Below, one piece after another: positions 16,448 through 25,100 of a stretch of DNA of 35,985 nt. The position numbers and the translations under genes were made by a program. The stretch covers positions 1 to 35,985 of the forward strand of contig CAJWFB010000013.1 in the NCBI GenBank assembly GCA_913031645.1, read 5' to 3'. The number at the start of each line of letters is the position of its first letter. Position 1 is the first letter of the stretch. This stretch comes from an uncultured Cellvibrionales bacterium. Lineage in GTDB: Bacteria; Pseudomonadota; Gammaproteobacteria; Pseudomonadales; Porticoccaceae. The notes under the pieces are model-generated. The model did no database searches, was not told the DNA's origin, and saw nothing but the letters and a program-made list of their open reading frames with translations.

Positions 16448-16936
16448 ATGCCAGACATGACACTACTAGGATGGTTTCACACCATATTTGGTGTACTTGC
16501 ACTCGTAACTGCGTTTTATACTTTGCGCAAGTACACAGTAATATCCACGCAGCACCTGACAGGAAAGCTTTATGTGTACATCACTATTTTTGTCGCCGGG
16601 TCGTCTCTAGCGATCTACAATCAGGGCGGCTTTGGCATAGCGCATTGGTTGGGAGTGCTAACGCTAGTGGCAGTTTTTGGTGGTCTTGTCATGGAAAAAT
16701 TCAAGCTGTTTGGTGGCTTCTCCAAGTACTTTCAGGCCTTGGGTTACACCAGTACGCTGTTATTCCATATGATACCCGCAATTACCGACTTTTTACGACG
16801 GCTACCGCTAGGAGACCCTTTTGTGGATTCGTTTGAAGACCCTCTTATTCTCAATTTCCATTTGGCATTTTTGATCATCTATCTGATTGGAATAGTTTGG
16901 CAAATAAGATGGTTAAAGCACGCAGGCGACCAGTAA
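16448..16936 (+). CDS. five-helix membrane protein (DUF2306-like)
   Basis: I place the start at ATG 16448, preceded by GGGAGAG about eight bases upstream. A longer frame back to 16388 adds 20 residues that do not look like a membrane-protein N-terminus. The 162-residue product has membrane segments at about 6-24, 38-57, 64-82, 96-114 and 136-154. Histidines fall in or next to four of them (His11, His66, His107, His138). The pattern recalls DUF2306-type proteins, but I am not certain of the family. It follows the oxidoreductase gene by 117 bases and ends just before a strong terminator. Confidence 0.72.
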   Translation: MPDMTLLGWFHTIFGVLALVTAFYTLRKYTVISTQHLTGKLYVYITIFVAGSSLAIYNQGGFGIAHWLGVLTLVAVFGGLVMEKFKLFGGFSKYFQALGYTSTLLFHMIPAITDFLRRLPLGDPFVDSFEDPLILNFHLAFLIIYLIGIVWQIRWLKHAGDQ

Positions 16937-16955
16937 ATACCACCACAGAATAGCG

Positions 16956-16994
16956 AAGGAGTTAATGGCGATTACCGCATTAACTCCTTTTTTA
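16956..16994 (+). terminator. Rho-independent terminator
   Basis: A perfect 12-bp stem (AAGGAGTTAATG, 16956-16967, pairing with 16978-16989) closes a 10-base loop and runs into a T-rich tail at 16988-16993. It lies 20 bases after the membrane protein stop and ends the 15194-16936 transcript. Confidence 0.9.
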
Positions 16995-17067
16995 TAAGTC
17001 TTTAAATACTTCGCTTAGTAGTACTTATTGCTAGACTTTAAAAATCCCCTCCTGATATTCTTCTCGA

Positions 17068-17124
17068 GCTAACGTTAGCGAGACGGCGAGCAGCGCTTTC
17101 TGAAAAATGTATTGACATCAATAC
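17068..17124. promoter_or_regulatory. two palindromes upstream of the sulfatase operon
   Basis: In the 242-base gap between the terminator and the 17237 gene there is a perfect 12-bp palindrome GCTAACGTTAGC (17068-17079) and a 7-2-7 repeat GTATTGACATCAATAC (17109-17124). The second contains a consensus -35 hexamer TTGACA (17112-17117), so a protein bound there would block polymerase. I find no good -10 at the right distance. No regulator gene for this site is in the window next to the operon. Confidence 0.4.
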
Positions 17125-17236
17125 TGCCAATATGACAGTGTTGCTAGGCTAGCTAACCATCGTCCTGTTGTGGTTATTAATTACGCGGCTAACAGCGCAA
17201 GTGATGCGAAATATAGTCAGCGAGTTTGGAGGTTGA

Positions 17237-17920
17237 GTGAAAAAAATCATCATCAGATTATTCATGGTACTGTCGGTTCTGTTGGTTGCTGCCTTTTGGC
17301 AGCTCTATTTTTCAGCGAGGCCGCCGCTTACCATAGATCCAGTGACATTATCGGGGGACGGTAGTGCATTAAACTATTGCGAACTTCCCCAGTTAGGGGG
17401 TCTCGGAAAACGCGCTGTCGACATACCGAAAGGAAATACACCTGGGTGTGGCTATGATCATTTTCCAATGCCAGTCTTAACCCAATGCACAGAGCCCCTT
17501 CCAATGGGTGCTGATGATATTAGAGGCCTCTGGATAGGCGTGACAGGTAAAGTTGGACATGTAGAGCGTGTAGAGCAGTGCGGCGCACGCACTGTCATTA
17601 CCTCTTCCGGACTTATTCATGATGGGGGGCCTAACCTTACCGCGGGGGAAAACTCCAATGACACCGAGGGCTCTGTATTGTTTGTCCTTGGCGATAAAGA
17701 ATATTGTAACCGCACCTCGGCGAGCATGACATGGAATAATAAGGTCCTTGAGTTTAATGTCTTCGGTTTTGGGCCGATTGTGGTTAAACGCTACATGGAG
17801 GGTCAGCAATTAGTTTGGGAATATGTCGATGGAAGCACGACCTACATGGATCGAATTTGCACCCTGCCAGCGGATAAAAAAATACCAATAGATCGTGGGC
17901 CACGCTATAAAATATTTTAA
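17237..17920 (+). CDS. secreted or membrane-anchored cysteine-rich protein of unknown function
   Basis: The 227-residue product starts at GTG 17237 with GGAGG five bases upstream. Residues 4-24 are a hydrophobic signal anchor. The exported part has six cysteines (48, 71, 84, 115, 157, 208), an even number suited to disulfide bonds. It is rich in short beta-like runs (GLWIGVTGKVGHVERV, then VLEFNVFGFGPIVVKRY), so a small lipocalin-like barrel is conceivable but unproven. I do not recognise a named family. It lies 18 bases before the sulfatase gene and is almost certainly co-transcribed with it, so it probably serves the same substrate. Confidence 0.75.
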   Translation: MKKIIIRLFMVLSVLLVAAFWQLYFSARPPLTIDPVTLSGDGSALNYCELPQLGGLGKRAVDIPKGNTPGCGYDHFPMPVLTQCTEPLPMGADDIRGLWIGVTGKVGHVERVEQCGARTVITSSGLIHDGGPNLTAGENSNDTEGSVLFVLGDKEYCNRTSASMTWNNKVLEFNVFGFGPIVVKRYMEGQQLVWEYVDGSTTYMDRICTLPADKKIPIDRGPRYKIF

Positions 17921-17938
17921 GTGTGAGAGGGGCAACCA

Positions 17939-19600
17939 TTGAAAAAGATTTTATTGATAATGTTAGCACTGACTATGGCTGTTGGACCTGTTGCATGGGT
18001 AAAACGCACCGATATCTTACTTGCCATCATAAAGTATCGATTCTCAACAGTTGATGTAGCCGAAAATCGCAAAATCCCTTGGCAGCAGGGCCCGCTCGTA
18101 TCCATAACTGATGGGCCGCAACCGCCCAATATCATTCTCATTGTCGCTGATGATTTAGGTTATAACGACATTTCCACATTTGGTGGCGGTTTAATTAAAA
18201 CACCCGGTATAGATCGGTTAGCCGCACAAGGCGCAGTATTTACTCAGTCTTATTCGGGGGCGAGCACCTGCGCACCATCAAGGGCCATGATGATGACTGG
18301 CCGATACCCCACGCGCACTGGGTTTGAATTTACACCCACGCCGGACGGTATGGGGAAAATGGTAAGCGCATTGTCTGAAACCATGGATAACAATCTTCCA
18401 CCCGGTTTTTATGATGAGGTCATGGAGGCGAGACAGCCATCCTATGAGCTTAAGGGGCTCCCTGCCGAGGAGGTCACTATCGCAGAGACTCTAAAAGAAA
18501 GCGGTTATTACACGGCGCATGTGGGTAAATGGCACCTAGGCCATGCTAACGGCATGGCACCTCATCAACAGGGTTTTGATGATAGTTTACTAATGGCTAG
18601 TGGACTGTATCTTCCTGAAAATGATCCCGATGTTGTTAATGCAAAATTACCTTTTGACCCGATAGATCAGTTTCTTTGGGCGGCAATGACCTATGCTAAT
18701 TCTTTTAATTCAGGGGATGCGGATAGATTCAAACCAAAGGGTTACTTAACGGACTATTGGACCGATGAGTCAGTTAGTGTCATCAAAGCCAATAAAAATA
18801 GACCTTTTTTCCTCTATTTGGCGCATTGGGGCCCGCACACGCCTTTGCAAGCTACCCGCGAAGATTATGACGCTGTGGGTGACATTAAACCGCATCGAAA
18901 ACGCGTGTATGCTGGAATGGTTAGAGCGATTGACCGAAGTGTGGGGCGCATTTTGGATACGCTGAATGACGAGGGCTTGTCAGACAATACGCTGGTCATC
19001 TTTACCAGTGATAACGGAGGTGCCGGCTACATTGGTATTCCTGAGGTCAATCAACCTTTTCGGGGTTGGAAGATCACCATGTTTGAGGGCGGATTGCGCG
19101 TTCCTATGATGATTAAGTGGCCAAATAAAATTGCTCCAGGTACTGTGATTGAAACCCCTGTAGCTCATATTGATGTGATGCCCACGATTGCCGCGGCTGC
19201 GGGCGCTAGTCAACCTGCAGGTGTTGTTATAGATGGACTTAATGTATTGCCTTTGACGATAAATCAAGATTCCGCTAGCTGGACTCGGGAAACCTTATTT
19301 TGGCAAAACGGGCACTATCAGGTGGTGCGTCATGGTGACTGGAAATTGCAGGTCAATGATCGGCCCACGGATGGTCTGCAACACTGGCTCTTTGACCTTG
19401 CGGGAGACCCAACTGAGCAACATAATTTAGCCGCCAGTCGGCCTGATATTGTGAAACAGCTGAAGAATTTGCTGGTTGAGCATCAGGCAGAATCTGACGG
19501 ACCACTTTATTTACCCACAACGCAAATGCCTGTTATGGTTGACAAGACCTTGGCAGAAGAATTTGTTAAAGGGGATGAATACATTTATACGCCTAATTAA
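17939..19600 (+). CDS. sulfatase (formylglycine-dependent arylsulfatase family)
   Basis: The 553-residue enzyme belongs to the type I sulfatases. Metal ligands Asp71 and Asp72 lie in IVADDLGYND. The maturation motif C-A-P-S-R, with Cys111 to become formylglycine, is intact. GKWHLGH (Lys197, His199), HWGPHTP and FTSDNGG follow as expected. The first 20 residues are a signal or anchor, so it works in the periplasm. It needs a formylglycine-generating enzyme or anSME from elsewhere; none is here. The start is TTG with GAGAGGGG upstream; no in-frame ATG fits. Loss of sulfate from an alkyl, aryl or sugar ester is expected. Its neighbours, a secreted unknown and an esterase-family hydrolase, point to a small substrate rather than a polysaccharide. 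Confidence 0.93.
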   Translation: MKKILLIMLALTMAVGPVAWVKRTDILLAIIKYRFSTVDVAENRKIPWQQGPLVSITDGPQPPNIILIVADDLGYNDISTFGGGLIKTPGIDRLAAQGAVFTQSYSGASTCAPSRAMMMTGRYPTRTGFEFTPTPDGMGKMVSALSETMDNNLPPGFYDEVMEARQPSYELKGLPAEEVTIAETLKESGYYTAHVGKWHLGHANGMAPHQQGFDDSLLMASGLYLPENDPDVVNAKLPFDPIDQFLWAAMTYANSFNSGDADRFKPKGYLTDYWTDESVSVIKANKNRPFFLYLAHWGPHTPLQATREDYDAVGDIKPHRKRVYAGMVRAIDRSVGRILDTLNDEGLSDNTLVIFTSDNGGAGYIGIPEVNQPFRGWKITMFEGGLRVPMMIKWPNKIAPGTVIETPVAHIDVMPTIAAAAGASQPAGVVIDGLNVLPLTINQDSASWTRETLFWQNGHYQVVRHGDWKLQVNDRPTDGLQHWLFDLAGDPTEQHNLAASRPDIVKQLKNLLVEHQAESDGPLYLPTTQMPVMVDKTLAEEFVKGDEYIYTPN

Positions 19601-19643
19601 GTGTATTGAAAATATCTTTTTTTGTGACAGAGGGTTGGAGTCA

Positions 19644-20552
19644 TTGATTAGTAATAACTTGAGTGCCGAAGCTCAGCATGTACTTGCTAAGGCTAACTAC
19701 CCGTTAAAAAGTCGCTCTTTTGAAAAGCTTGCTGCTCTTCGCAATGAAACGAGGAAAGCTATTACCCCGGCAGTTGAGCGTGTACTTGAGATGTATGAGG
19801 CAAGTATTGAGACACGAGAGATTTCTGGTGTTTCTTGCGTATTGGTAAAGCCATCTCAGATAAAAGTGAATTGGAAAATTTTTTATGGGTATGGTGGTGG
19901 CTATGTTTCGGGGAGTCCTTTTGAGGATCTAACTATCGCAGTGCCATTGGCTATTGAGACCGGCGCTGCCGTTGTGATACCAGATTATAGATTAGCACCT
20001 GAGAGTCCATGGCCCGCTGCGATTGATGACGGATTCAATGTATTTCAGGGAATGAGTGGTGAGCCTCTTGCTTTTGTAGGTGAGTCAGCCGGAGGGAATC
20101 TTTGCCTCACTCTCATGCTTCGAGCTAAGGAGTTGGGAATACCCCTGCCACGGGCTGCCGCCTTCTTATCGCCGTGGTGCGATCTGACCAATTCCGGTGA
20201 TAGTGTTATCAATAATGATGGACGTGATCCGGCATTAAGTGCTCAGCACATTAACTTTGCTGCCAATTGTTATGTTGGAGAGCATGAACCCACTGACCCC
20301 ATGATCTCTCCAATCAATGGTATGTTCGATAAGTCATTCCCTCCAAGTATTATTACCACGGGCTCCCGGGATTTGTTGATGAGTCAGGCAATACAGTTAA
20401 GAGATACCCTGAAAGACAACAAAGTGCCTGTCGAGCTTTGTGTATGGGAAGATCTCTGGCATGTATTTGAGTGGGACTATCGATTACCTGAGTCCTTAAG
20501 ATCTATCCGTCAAATTTCGAATTGGCTGCACAGGTATATGCCCAATTTCTGA
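19644..20552 (+). CDS. alpha/beta hydrolase, hormone-sensitive lipase (HSL, fold-3) family
   Basis: I choose the TTG at 19644 (AGGG and GGAG just upstream), giving 302 residues, the usual size. Open frame upstream to 19476 overlaps the sulfatase and shows no homologous features. Catalytic residues: Ser148 in VGESAGGN, Asp243 in TGSRDLLM, His273 in LWHVFEW. The oxyanion motif usually HGGG is YGYGGGYVSG here, with Tyr in place of the His. PDYRLAPESPWPAAIDDG is typical of bacterial HSL esterases. Predicted to hydrolyse short acyl esters in the cytoplasm. It follows the sulfatase by 43 bases on the same strand, so the two may act in sequence on a sulfated ester, which is inference. Confidence 0.88.
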   Translation: MISNNLSAEAQHVLAKANYPLKSRSFEKLAALRNETRKAITPAVERVLEMYEASIETREISGVSCVLVKPSQIKVNWKIFYGYGGGYVSGSPFEDLTIAVPLAIETGAAVVIPDYRLAPESPWPAAIDDGFNVFQGMSGEPLAFVGESAGGNLCLTLMLRAKELGIPLPRAAAFLSPWCDLTNSGDSVINNDGRDPALSAQHINFAANCYVGEHEPTDPMISPINGMFDKSFPPSIITTGSRDLLMSQAIQLRDTLKDNKVPVELCVWEDLWHVFEWDYRLPESLRSIRQISNWLHRYMPNF

Positions 20553-20581
20553 AGACTTTAGAGTTAAGATCTAAGACCCTC

Positions 20582-22006
20582 TTACAACCCATGCAAGGTT
20601 TTTCTTTCTAGGAAATCCTCAATCCCCATAATACCGCCTTCGCGACCATTGCCTGACTGCTTATACCCTCCAAATGGTGAACCATAATTAAATCCACCAC
20701 CATTGATATGGATAGCGCCTGCACGCAATTGAGTGGCTACTCGTCGTGCACGTATGGGATCTCCGGTCTGAAGGTAAGCGGCGAGACCATATGGGGTGTC
20801 ATTTGCGATGGAGATGGCTTCATCCTCGTCCTCAAAAGGAATGATGACTAGAACAGGGCCAAAGATCTCTTCTTGAGCAATCCGCATATCATTTGATACA
20901 TCCGAGAAGATGGTAGGCTTAACAAACCAGCCTAAATCCATACCATCGGGTTTTCCTAACCCTCCAGCCAATACAGTCGCACCCTCATCAATCCCAACAC
21001 CAATCATCGTTTGCACGCGATCAAATTGAATTTGATCAAATAGTGGTCCTAAGTGATCACCCTCGTGTTTAGGATCTCCGACCTGAGTTGCCATAGCTGC
21101 TCTTTTGGCAATCTCGAGCACATCAGCATAGCAACTTCTCTCCACGAGTAGCCTTGTTGGCGCATCACAGGACTGCCCACTGTTGTACATGCATTCGTTA
21201 ATAGAATCTGTCACTTGAGTTTCAAGATCACAATCTGCAAATACAAGATTTGGTGATTTTCCACCCAGTTCTAATGTTACCCGCTTAATTGTTTCTGCGG
21301 CGTCACGAGTAATGGATTTCCCTGCTCTCGTTGAGCCTGTGAAAGACATCATCTGTATGTCCGGATGCTTTGATAGGGCAGAACCGACGGTAGGACCGTC
21401 GCCGTTAATGAGGTTGAATACCCCAGGAGGGTATCCCGCCTCATGGATAATCTCTGCATAAATCATAGCTGAGATAGGGGTATGTTCAGAGGGCTTCAGT
21501 ACACAGGTACATCCAGTGGCAAGCGCTGGAATGACTTTTAGGGCAATTTGGTTCATGGGCCAATTCCAGGGGGTAATCAGCCCACACACGCCAATAGGTT
21601 CATATATAAGATGATCACCATTAGTCAGTATTGCATGATGATTAAAGCCCTCGAGTGCCTCAATGAAGCCATCAAGATGACCGATGGCAGCATCAGCTTG
21701 GGCCTCACGTGCCATAGTGATGGGTGCTCCCATTTCCAATCGCATTGCTTGCGCCAAATCTTCTAATCGCCGCTCTGTGGCATCCTTGAGTTTATACAGT
21801 AAGGCTAAACGCTCCTCTGCGGTGGTTTTTGAAAACCCCTCGAACGCCATTTTGGCAGCGCCCACGGCTTTATCTACATCAGCAGCATTACCCATAGCAA
21901 CGGTTGCTATTTGTTTCTCGGTTGCGGGATTCACAACGGGCATGGTTACGTTAGAAATGGGCGTATCCCATTGACCCCCGATGTAAAATTTCTTGAGATT
22001 TTCCAT
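20582..22006 (-). CDS. NAD(P)-dependent aldehyde dehydrogenase
   Basis: The 474-residue protein has the complete non-acylating aldehyde dehydrogenase active site: Asn148 in PWNWP, Lys171 in LKPSEHTP, Glu246 in LELGGKSPN and the nucleophile Cys280 in SGQSC. It should oxidise an aldehyde to a carboxylate. It is last in a minus-strand cluster and begins 18 bases after the Fe-type alcohol dehydrogenase gene, so alcohol to aldehyde to acid is the natural reading. The substrate cannot be read from sequence. The CDS is convergent with the HSL hydrolase, 29 bases apart. Confidence 0.93.
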   Translation of the reverse strand: MENLKKFYIGGQWDTPISNVTMPVVNPATEKQIATVAMGNAADVDKAVGAAKMAFEGFSKTTAEERLALLYKLKDATERRLEDLAQAMRLEMGAPITMAREAQADAAIGHLDGFIEALEGFNHHAILTNGDHLIYEPIGVCGLITPWNWPMNQIALKVIPALATGCTCVLKPSEHTPISAMIYAEIIHEAGYPPGVFNLINGDGPTVGSALSKHPDIQMMSFTGSTRAGKSITRDAAETIKRVTLELGGKSPNLVFADCDLETQVTDSINECMYNSGQSCDAPTRLLVERSCYADVLEIAKRAAMATQVGDPKHEGDHLGPLFDQIQFDRVQTMIGVGIDEGATVLAGGLGKPDGMDLGWFVKPTIFSDVSNDMRIAQEEIFGPVLVIIPFEDEDEAISIANDTPYGLAAYLQTGDPIRARRVATQLRAGAIHINGGGFNYGSPFGGYKQSGNGREGGIMGIEDFLERKTLHGL

Positions 22007-22024
22007 ATAATCCTTATCTCCCGT

Positions 22025-23215
22025 TCAGCGCGCTTGTTGTATGGCAGTTTCGACTAAACCGCGGATTTCTTCCACACTGGCCAGTCTTGGATTGGTACTT
22101 GCAGCGCTATCTAGAATAGCTTTTTCCGCGATTCTTTGGGCGCAATCTAATGGAACATCAATATCGCGAAGGGAAGTAGGAATGTTGATCTCATCCAACA
22201 TACGTTCAATTTCTGTAATAAATCCGTCAATAGAGTGGTTCTCTAACCCCATCGCCTTCGCCATCCGAGTTACCTGTAGCTCCATTCCGGGTAAATTGAA
22301 GCGCAGCACAACAGGAAGGATGATGGCATTCGTGAGACCATGTTGTGTGTCAAATTCTGCACCCACCATATGGGAAATCGCGTGCACCATACCCAGTCCT
22401 TTAATAAAGGCTATCCCCGCTAAGCAGGAACCCACGAGCATGCCACCTCGCGCAGTCATATTATTAGGTTCGCGCACCGCAATAGGCAGCCATTTCGAGA
22501 CTAGCGCAAGCCCCTCAAGTGCAGCACCATCGCAAAGGGGATGAAATCCAGGTACCAGAAATGCTTCGATAGCGTGAACCATGGCGTCTGTGCCAGTCCA
22601 CGCAGTCAGTGTCGCCGGAAGTCCAGCGGTGAGTTCTGGATCTAATAGTGCAAGAGATGGCTTAAGATCTGGGTGCCAAACACAAAATTTCATCCCCTTC
22701 TCTGCATGCGTTACCATCGCCGTGCTCTCAGTCTCAGCGCCTGTACCTGCCGTTGTTGGGATAGTAATAAGCGTGGGAAAGGGTTGGTCGGTTCCCATCT
22801 TAGGAACGGGTTGTTCAAATTCAAAATCCCATATATCAAAGTCATTATTCGCTGTGAGACAAATACACTTACCGCCATCCATCGCACTGCCGCCACCAAT
22901 AGCAATTACGCTATCATGCTGGCCGTCATTAAACACCGAGCGCCCTTGATTAATATCCTCGGCCAGTGGGTTGGGAGAAATGCCAGTGAAAAGCGCTGAA
23001 TCGATAGAGGCTTTTGATAAATATGTTTGTAAATCGCCAATGAACGGTAGGTGATGACTGCCCTTATCAGTAACGATGAGTGGCTTTGAGATACCTAATT
23101 TCTGACAATGATATCCAATCTCAGCTATGCGGCCGGGCCCATAGGCTATGGGAACTGGAAAGGTCCAATCTTGTGGTTCAATCATTGAATTAGGTTCAGA
23201 CATATTATGCATCAC
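22025..23215 (-). CDS. iron-containing (group III) alcohol dehydrogenase
   Basis: The 396-residue protein matches the DhaT/YqhD/Fe-ADH superfamily. The NAD-binding GGGSAMDGGK (107-116) and TIPTTAGTGAE (151-161) are present, as are the metal ligands Asp210 and His214 (TGTDAMVHAIEAF), His278 (GMVHAISH) and His292 (DTQHGLTNA). The start is GTG 23215 or the ATG three bases on; a GGGAG sits nine bases before the GTG. Members oxidise short-chain alcohols or diols or work as aldehyde reductases. It lies 64 bases downstream of the 32-residue symporter peptide and 18 bases before the aldehyde dehydrogenase, so it probably processes the transported compound. Confidence 0.93.
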   Translation of the reverse strand: MMHNMSEPNSMIEPQDWTFPVPIAYGPGRIAEIGYHCQKLGISKPLIVTDKGSHHLPFIGDLQTYLSKASIDSALFTGISPNPLAEDINQGRSVFNDGQHDSVIAIGGGSAMDGGKCICLTANNDFDIWDFEFEQPVPKMGTDQPFPTLITIPTTAGTGAETESTAMVTHAEKGMKFCVWHPDLKPSLALLDPELTAGLPATLTAWTGTDAMVHAIEAFLVPGFHPLCDGAALEGLALVSKWLPIAVREPNNMTARGGMLVGSCLAGIAFIKGLGMVHAISHMVGAEFDTQHGLTNAIILPVVLRFNLPGMELQVTRMAKAMGLENHSIDGFITEIERMLDEINIPTSLRDIDVPLDCAQRIAEKAILDSAASTNPRLASVEEIRGLVETAIQQAR

Positions 23216-23279
23216 GTTTTGTATCTCCCTGTAAGCTTAAGGAATAACATTAGCTATCAGATTAAGTCATTTTCACTGT

Positions 23280-23378
23280 CTAATCATCATAATGATTTTT
23301 GACGTACCACCAGACGAAGACGCCGCCTAATATCATCATGAAACCATAGCTAATCGCAAGTAACATTTCACCACTCAT
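23280..23378 (-). CDS. 32-residue membrane peptide, probable symporter accessory protein
   Basis: This small gene starts at ATG 23376-23378, whose ATGA overlaps the TGA of the sodium/solute symporter gene (23375-23377). That is a strict sign of translational coupling. The peptide has one membrane helix (about residues 5-24, LLAISYGFMMILGGVFVWWY) and a charged end KNHYDD. Very short single-helix proteins encoded directly after SSS symporters are known as symporter small accessory proteins; this one fits by size and position. The longer open frame extending back into the symporter gene is in another frame and is not real. Confidence 0.78.
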   Translation of the reverse strand: MSGEMLLAISYGFMMILGGVFVWWYVKNHYDD

Positions 23379-25009
23379 GGTCGTAACTCCGATGCAGATT
23401 GACTGTTTTTCTGGAGGGCATAGTGATAAGGCTTGGCATAAAAGTTGATCATTAATCCCATAACCAGTACACCGATGATTATCATGGTTTTTGGCCAAAT
23501 CAATGTGCGAGCTACCTCCTCTTTATTGATGTCTTTCTCAGGTGGCCGATGCAAATGCTCACGAAATAATTTTGATTCTGTGCTGACAGTGCCTGCAGCA
23601 GAAACTGTGAAGACAGCAATAAAACTGCAGGCGCTGCCGAGTAAAATGGGGTCGAGGTAGACGGGTAATTTAATGTCAGTAAATACCCCGAGCAGGTTCG
23701 CTGCAATATTGGCTAGAAATCCAGTGAGCATACCCCAAAAAGCACCAGCCTCAGTGATACGGCTACTCCAGATGCTCATGAATGCAACAACGCCCCAAGA
23801 TGACGCAAATACAGGTCCTGCAAAATAGGTAATCCAGAAGATGTTCGATGGTAAAATTAAGCATAAAGTGACAACCACCAACCCAATAATAATAATCGTA
23901 TAACGCGTTGATTTAAGCTGCGTTTCAGGATTCTTAGCGCCTTGGAAAATATCATTACTGGCGCTAAATCCAATCAATGAAAGGAAGGTTGAGGCTGAAG
24001 ATAAACCCGCTGCTAAAATACCACATACCAACATTGCACCTAAAATAGTCGGCATGAGATTCATGGCCACCCAAATCATAACGCCTTCGGGGGGGTCTAT
24101 ATTCGGGTTGCTGAGATTGACCGCCGCCGCTGCGTAACTGTTGATAAGGTAGAGTAGGAACATTGCGATGGATGCGCCGCAGGCTGAGCGAATGACCACA
24201 TGCTCATTTTTTGCCATTAAATAGCGACTCGTCTGCCATGGGCTCACAGCCACGACAATGCCCCATGCTACGCCCAAAATGAGCGCCCAAATAAGCGCAT
24301 CGGCAGGGGTTTTCCAGTTTGAATCTTCGCCGACAACACCATGCCATGAAATAATTCCAGGCTTATCTTTGAAAACGGCTAATGTCTCAATGCTGGCATA
24401 CCATCCACCGCCTGATTGGATAATATAATAGAGTGCGACCAGAGCCACGCTCGAGAATAATAAGAACATCGCAGTATCGGTGAGAATCACACCTCGAGAA
24501 CCAGAATACAGAGTGAACCCTGTGTAACCTAACCAGACGAAGACAATAGACGCCCAGGCAGGCATCTCAGTGACCTTAGAGACGATAAGAGACACACCCC
24601 AGGTTACTGCCATTAAATAGCAAGTCAGACCTATGACGATGGTCAAACCTGCGAGGGATTGCAGCCGTCGGCTCTGAAATCGTTGACCAAAAAATTCGGG
24701 TACCGTAAGAACGCGACTGCGTCGAAGATAGCGGCCAAAAAATAGCGCCCCGAATATATAACCCAAGCAGTTTACGCCTGTCATGATCACGATTAATGGG
24801 CCATGACCTTGATAGGACATACCCATTTCTCCAAGAAAGGCATTGGTACTCATGAAGCTAGCCACCAGAGTACCTACGATGAGAAGCGTCGGGGCATTGC
24901 GACCCGCGACGTAGTAATCATCAAGATTTTTAACTTTGCGACCAGCATACCAACCGATGGCCAAATATGAGGCCATGCTGATGATGAGCGCAGCAAGGAA
25001 AATATTCAT
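23375..25009 (-). CDS. sodium/solute symporter, SSS family
   Basis: I start at ATG 25009, giving 544 residues. A frame extending to 25123 would add 38 residues that overlap the preceding gene and look non-membrane. About 13 membrane helices are visible. The N-terminal motif GWYAGRKVKNLDDYYVAGRN is the SSS signature, followed by NAFLGEMGMSYQGHGPL and, later, SASTFLSLIGFSASND, close to the Na+ site region. Members import a carboxylate, amino acid, sugar or choline-like solute with Na+. The next genes (a MatB-like synthetase upstream, alcohol and aldehyde dehydrogenases downstream) make a small hydroxy acid or dicarboxylate a plausible cargo, which is inference. Confidence 0.92.
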   Translation of the reverse strand: MNIFLAALIISMASYLAIGWYAGRKVKNLDDYYVAGRNAPTLLIVGTLVASFMSTNAFLGEMGMSYQGHGPLIVIMTGVNCLGYIFGALFFGRYLRRSRVLTVPEFFGQRFQSRRLQSLAGLTIVIGLTCYLMAVTWGVSLIVSKVTEMPAWASIVFVWLGYTGFTLYSGSRGVILTDTAMFLLFSSVALVALYYIIQSGGGWYASIETLAVFKDKPGIISWHGVVGEDSNWKTPADALIWALILGVAWGIVVAVSPWQTSRYLMAKNEHVVIRSACGASIAMFLLYLINSYAAAAVNLSNPNIDPPEGVMIWVAMNLMPTILGAMLVCGILAAGLSSASTFLSLIGFSASNDIFQGAKNPETQLKSTRYTIIIIGLVVVTLCLILPSNIFWITYFAGPVFASSWGVVAFMSIWSSRITEAGAFWGMLTGFLANIAANLLGVFTDIKLPVYLDPILLGSACSFIAVFTVSAAGTVSTESKLFREHLHRPPEKDINKEEVARTLIWPKTMIIIGVLVMGLMINFYAKPYHYALQKNSQSASELRP

Positions 25010-25100
25010 AAGGTTAATATTCCATCCTTCTTGGACAGTCGAGCTATCAACTCGAGTAAAGATTGATGGCGCATACGCTCTGATTGTAAGCCTTTTTGAG

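Noticed and set aside
17170..17364. Short plus-strand frame at the start of the Cys-rich protein gene
   Set aside because: It overlaps the GTG-started gene in another frame and has no ribosome site or homology.
19476..19643. N-terminal extension of the alpha/beta hydrolase
   Set aside because: It overlaps the sulfatase coding sequence in another frame and lacks a suitable start with a spaced ribosome binding site.
22041..22999. Plus-strand frames opposite the Fe-ADH gene
   Set aside because: Shadow frames with Ser/Pro/Ala-rich content; the minus-strand gene has all its catalytic motifs.
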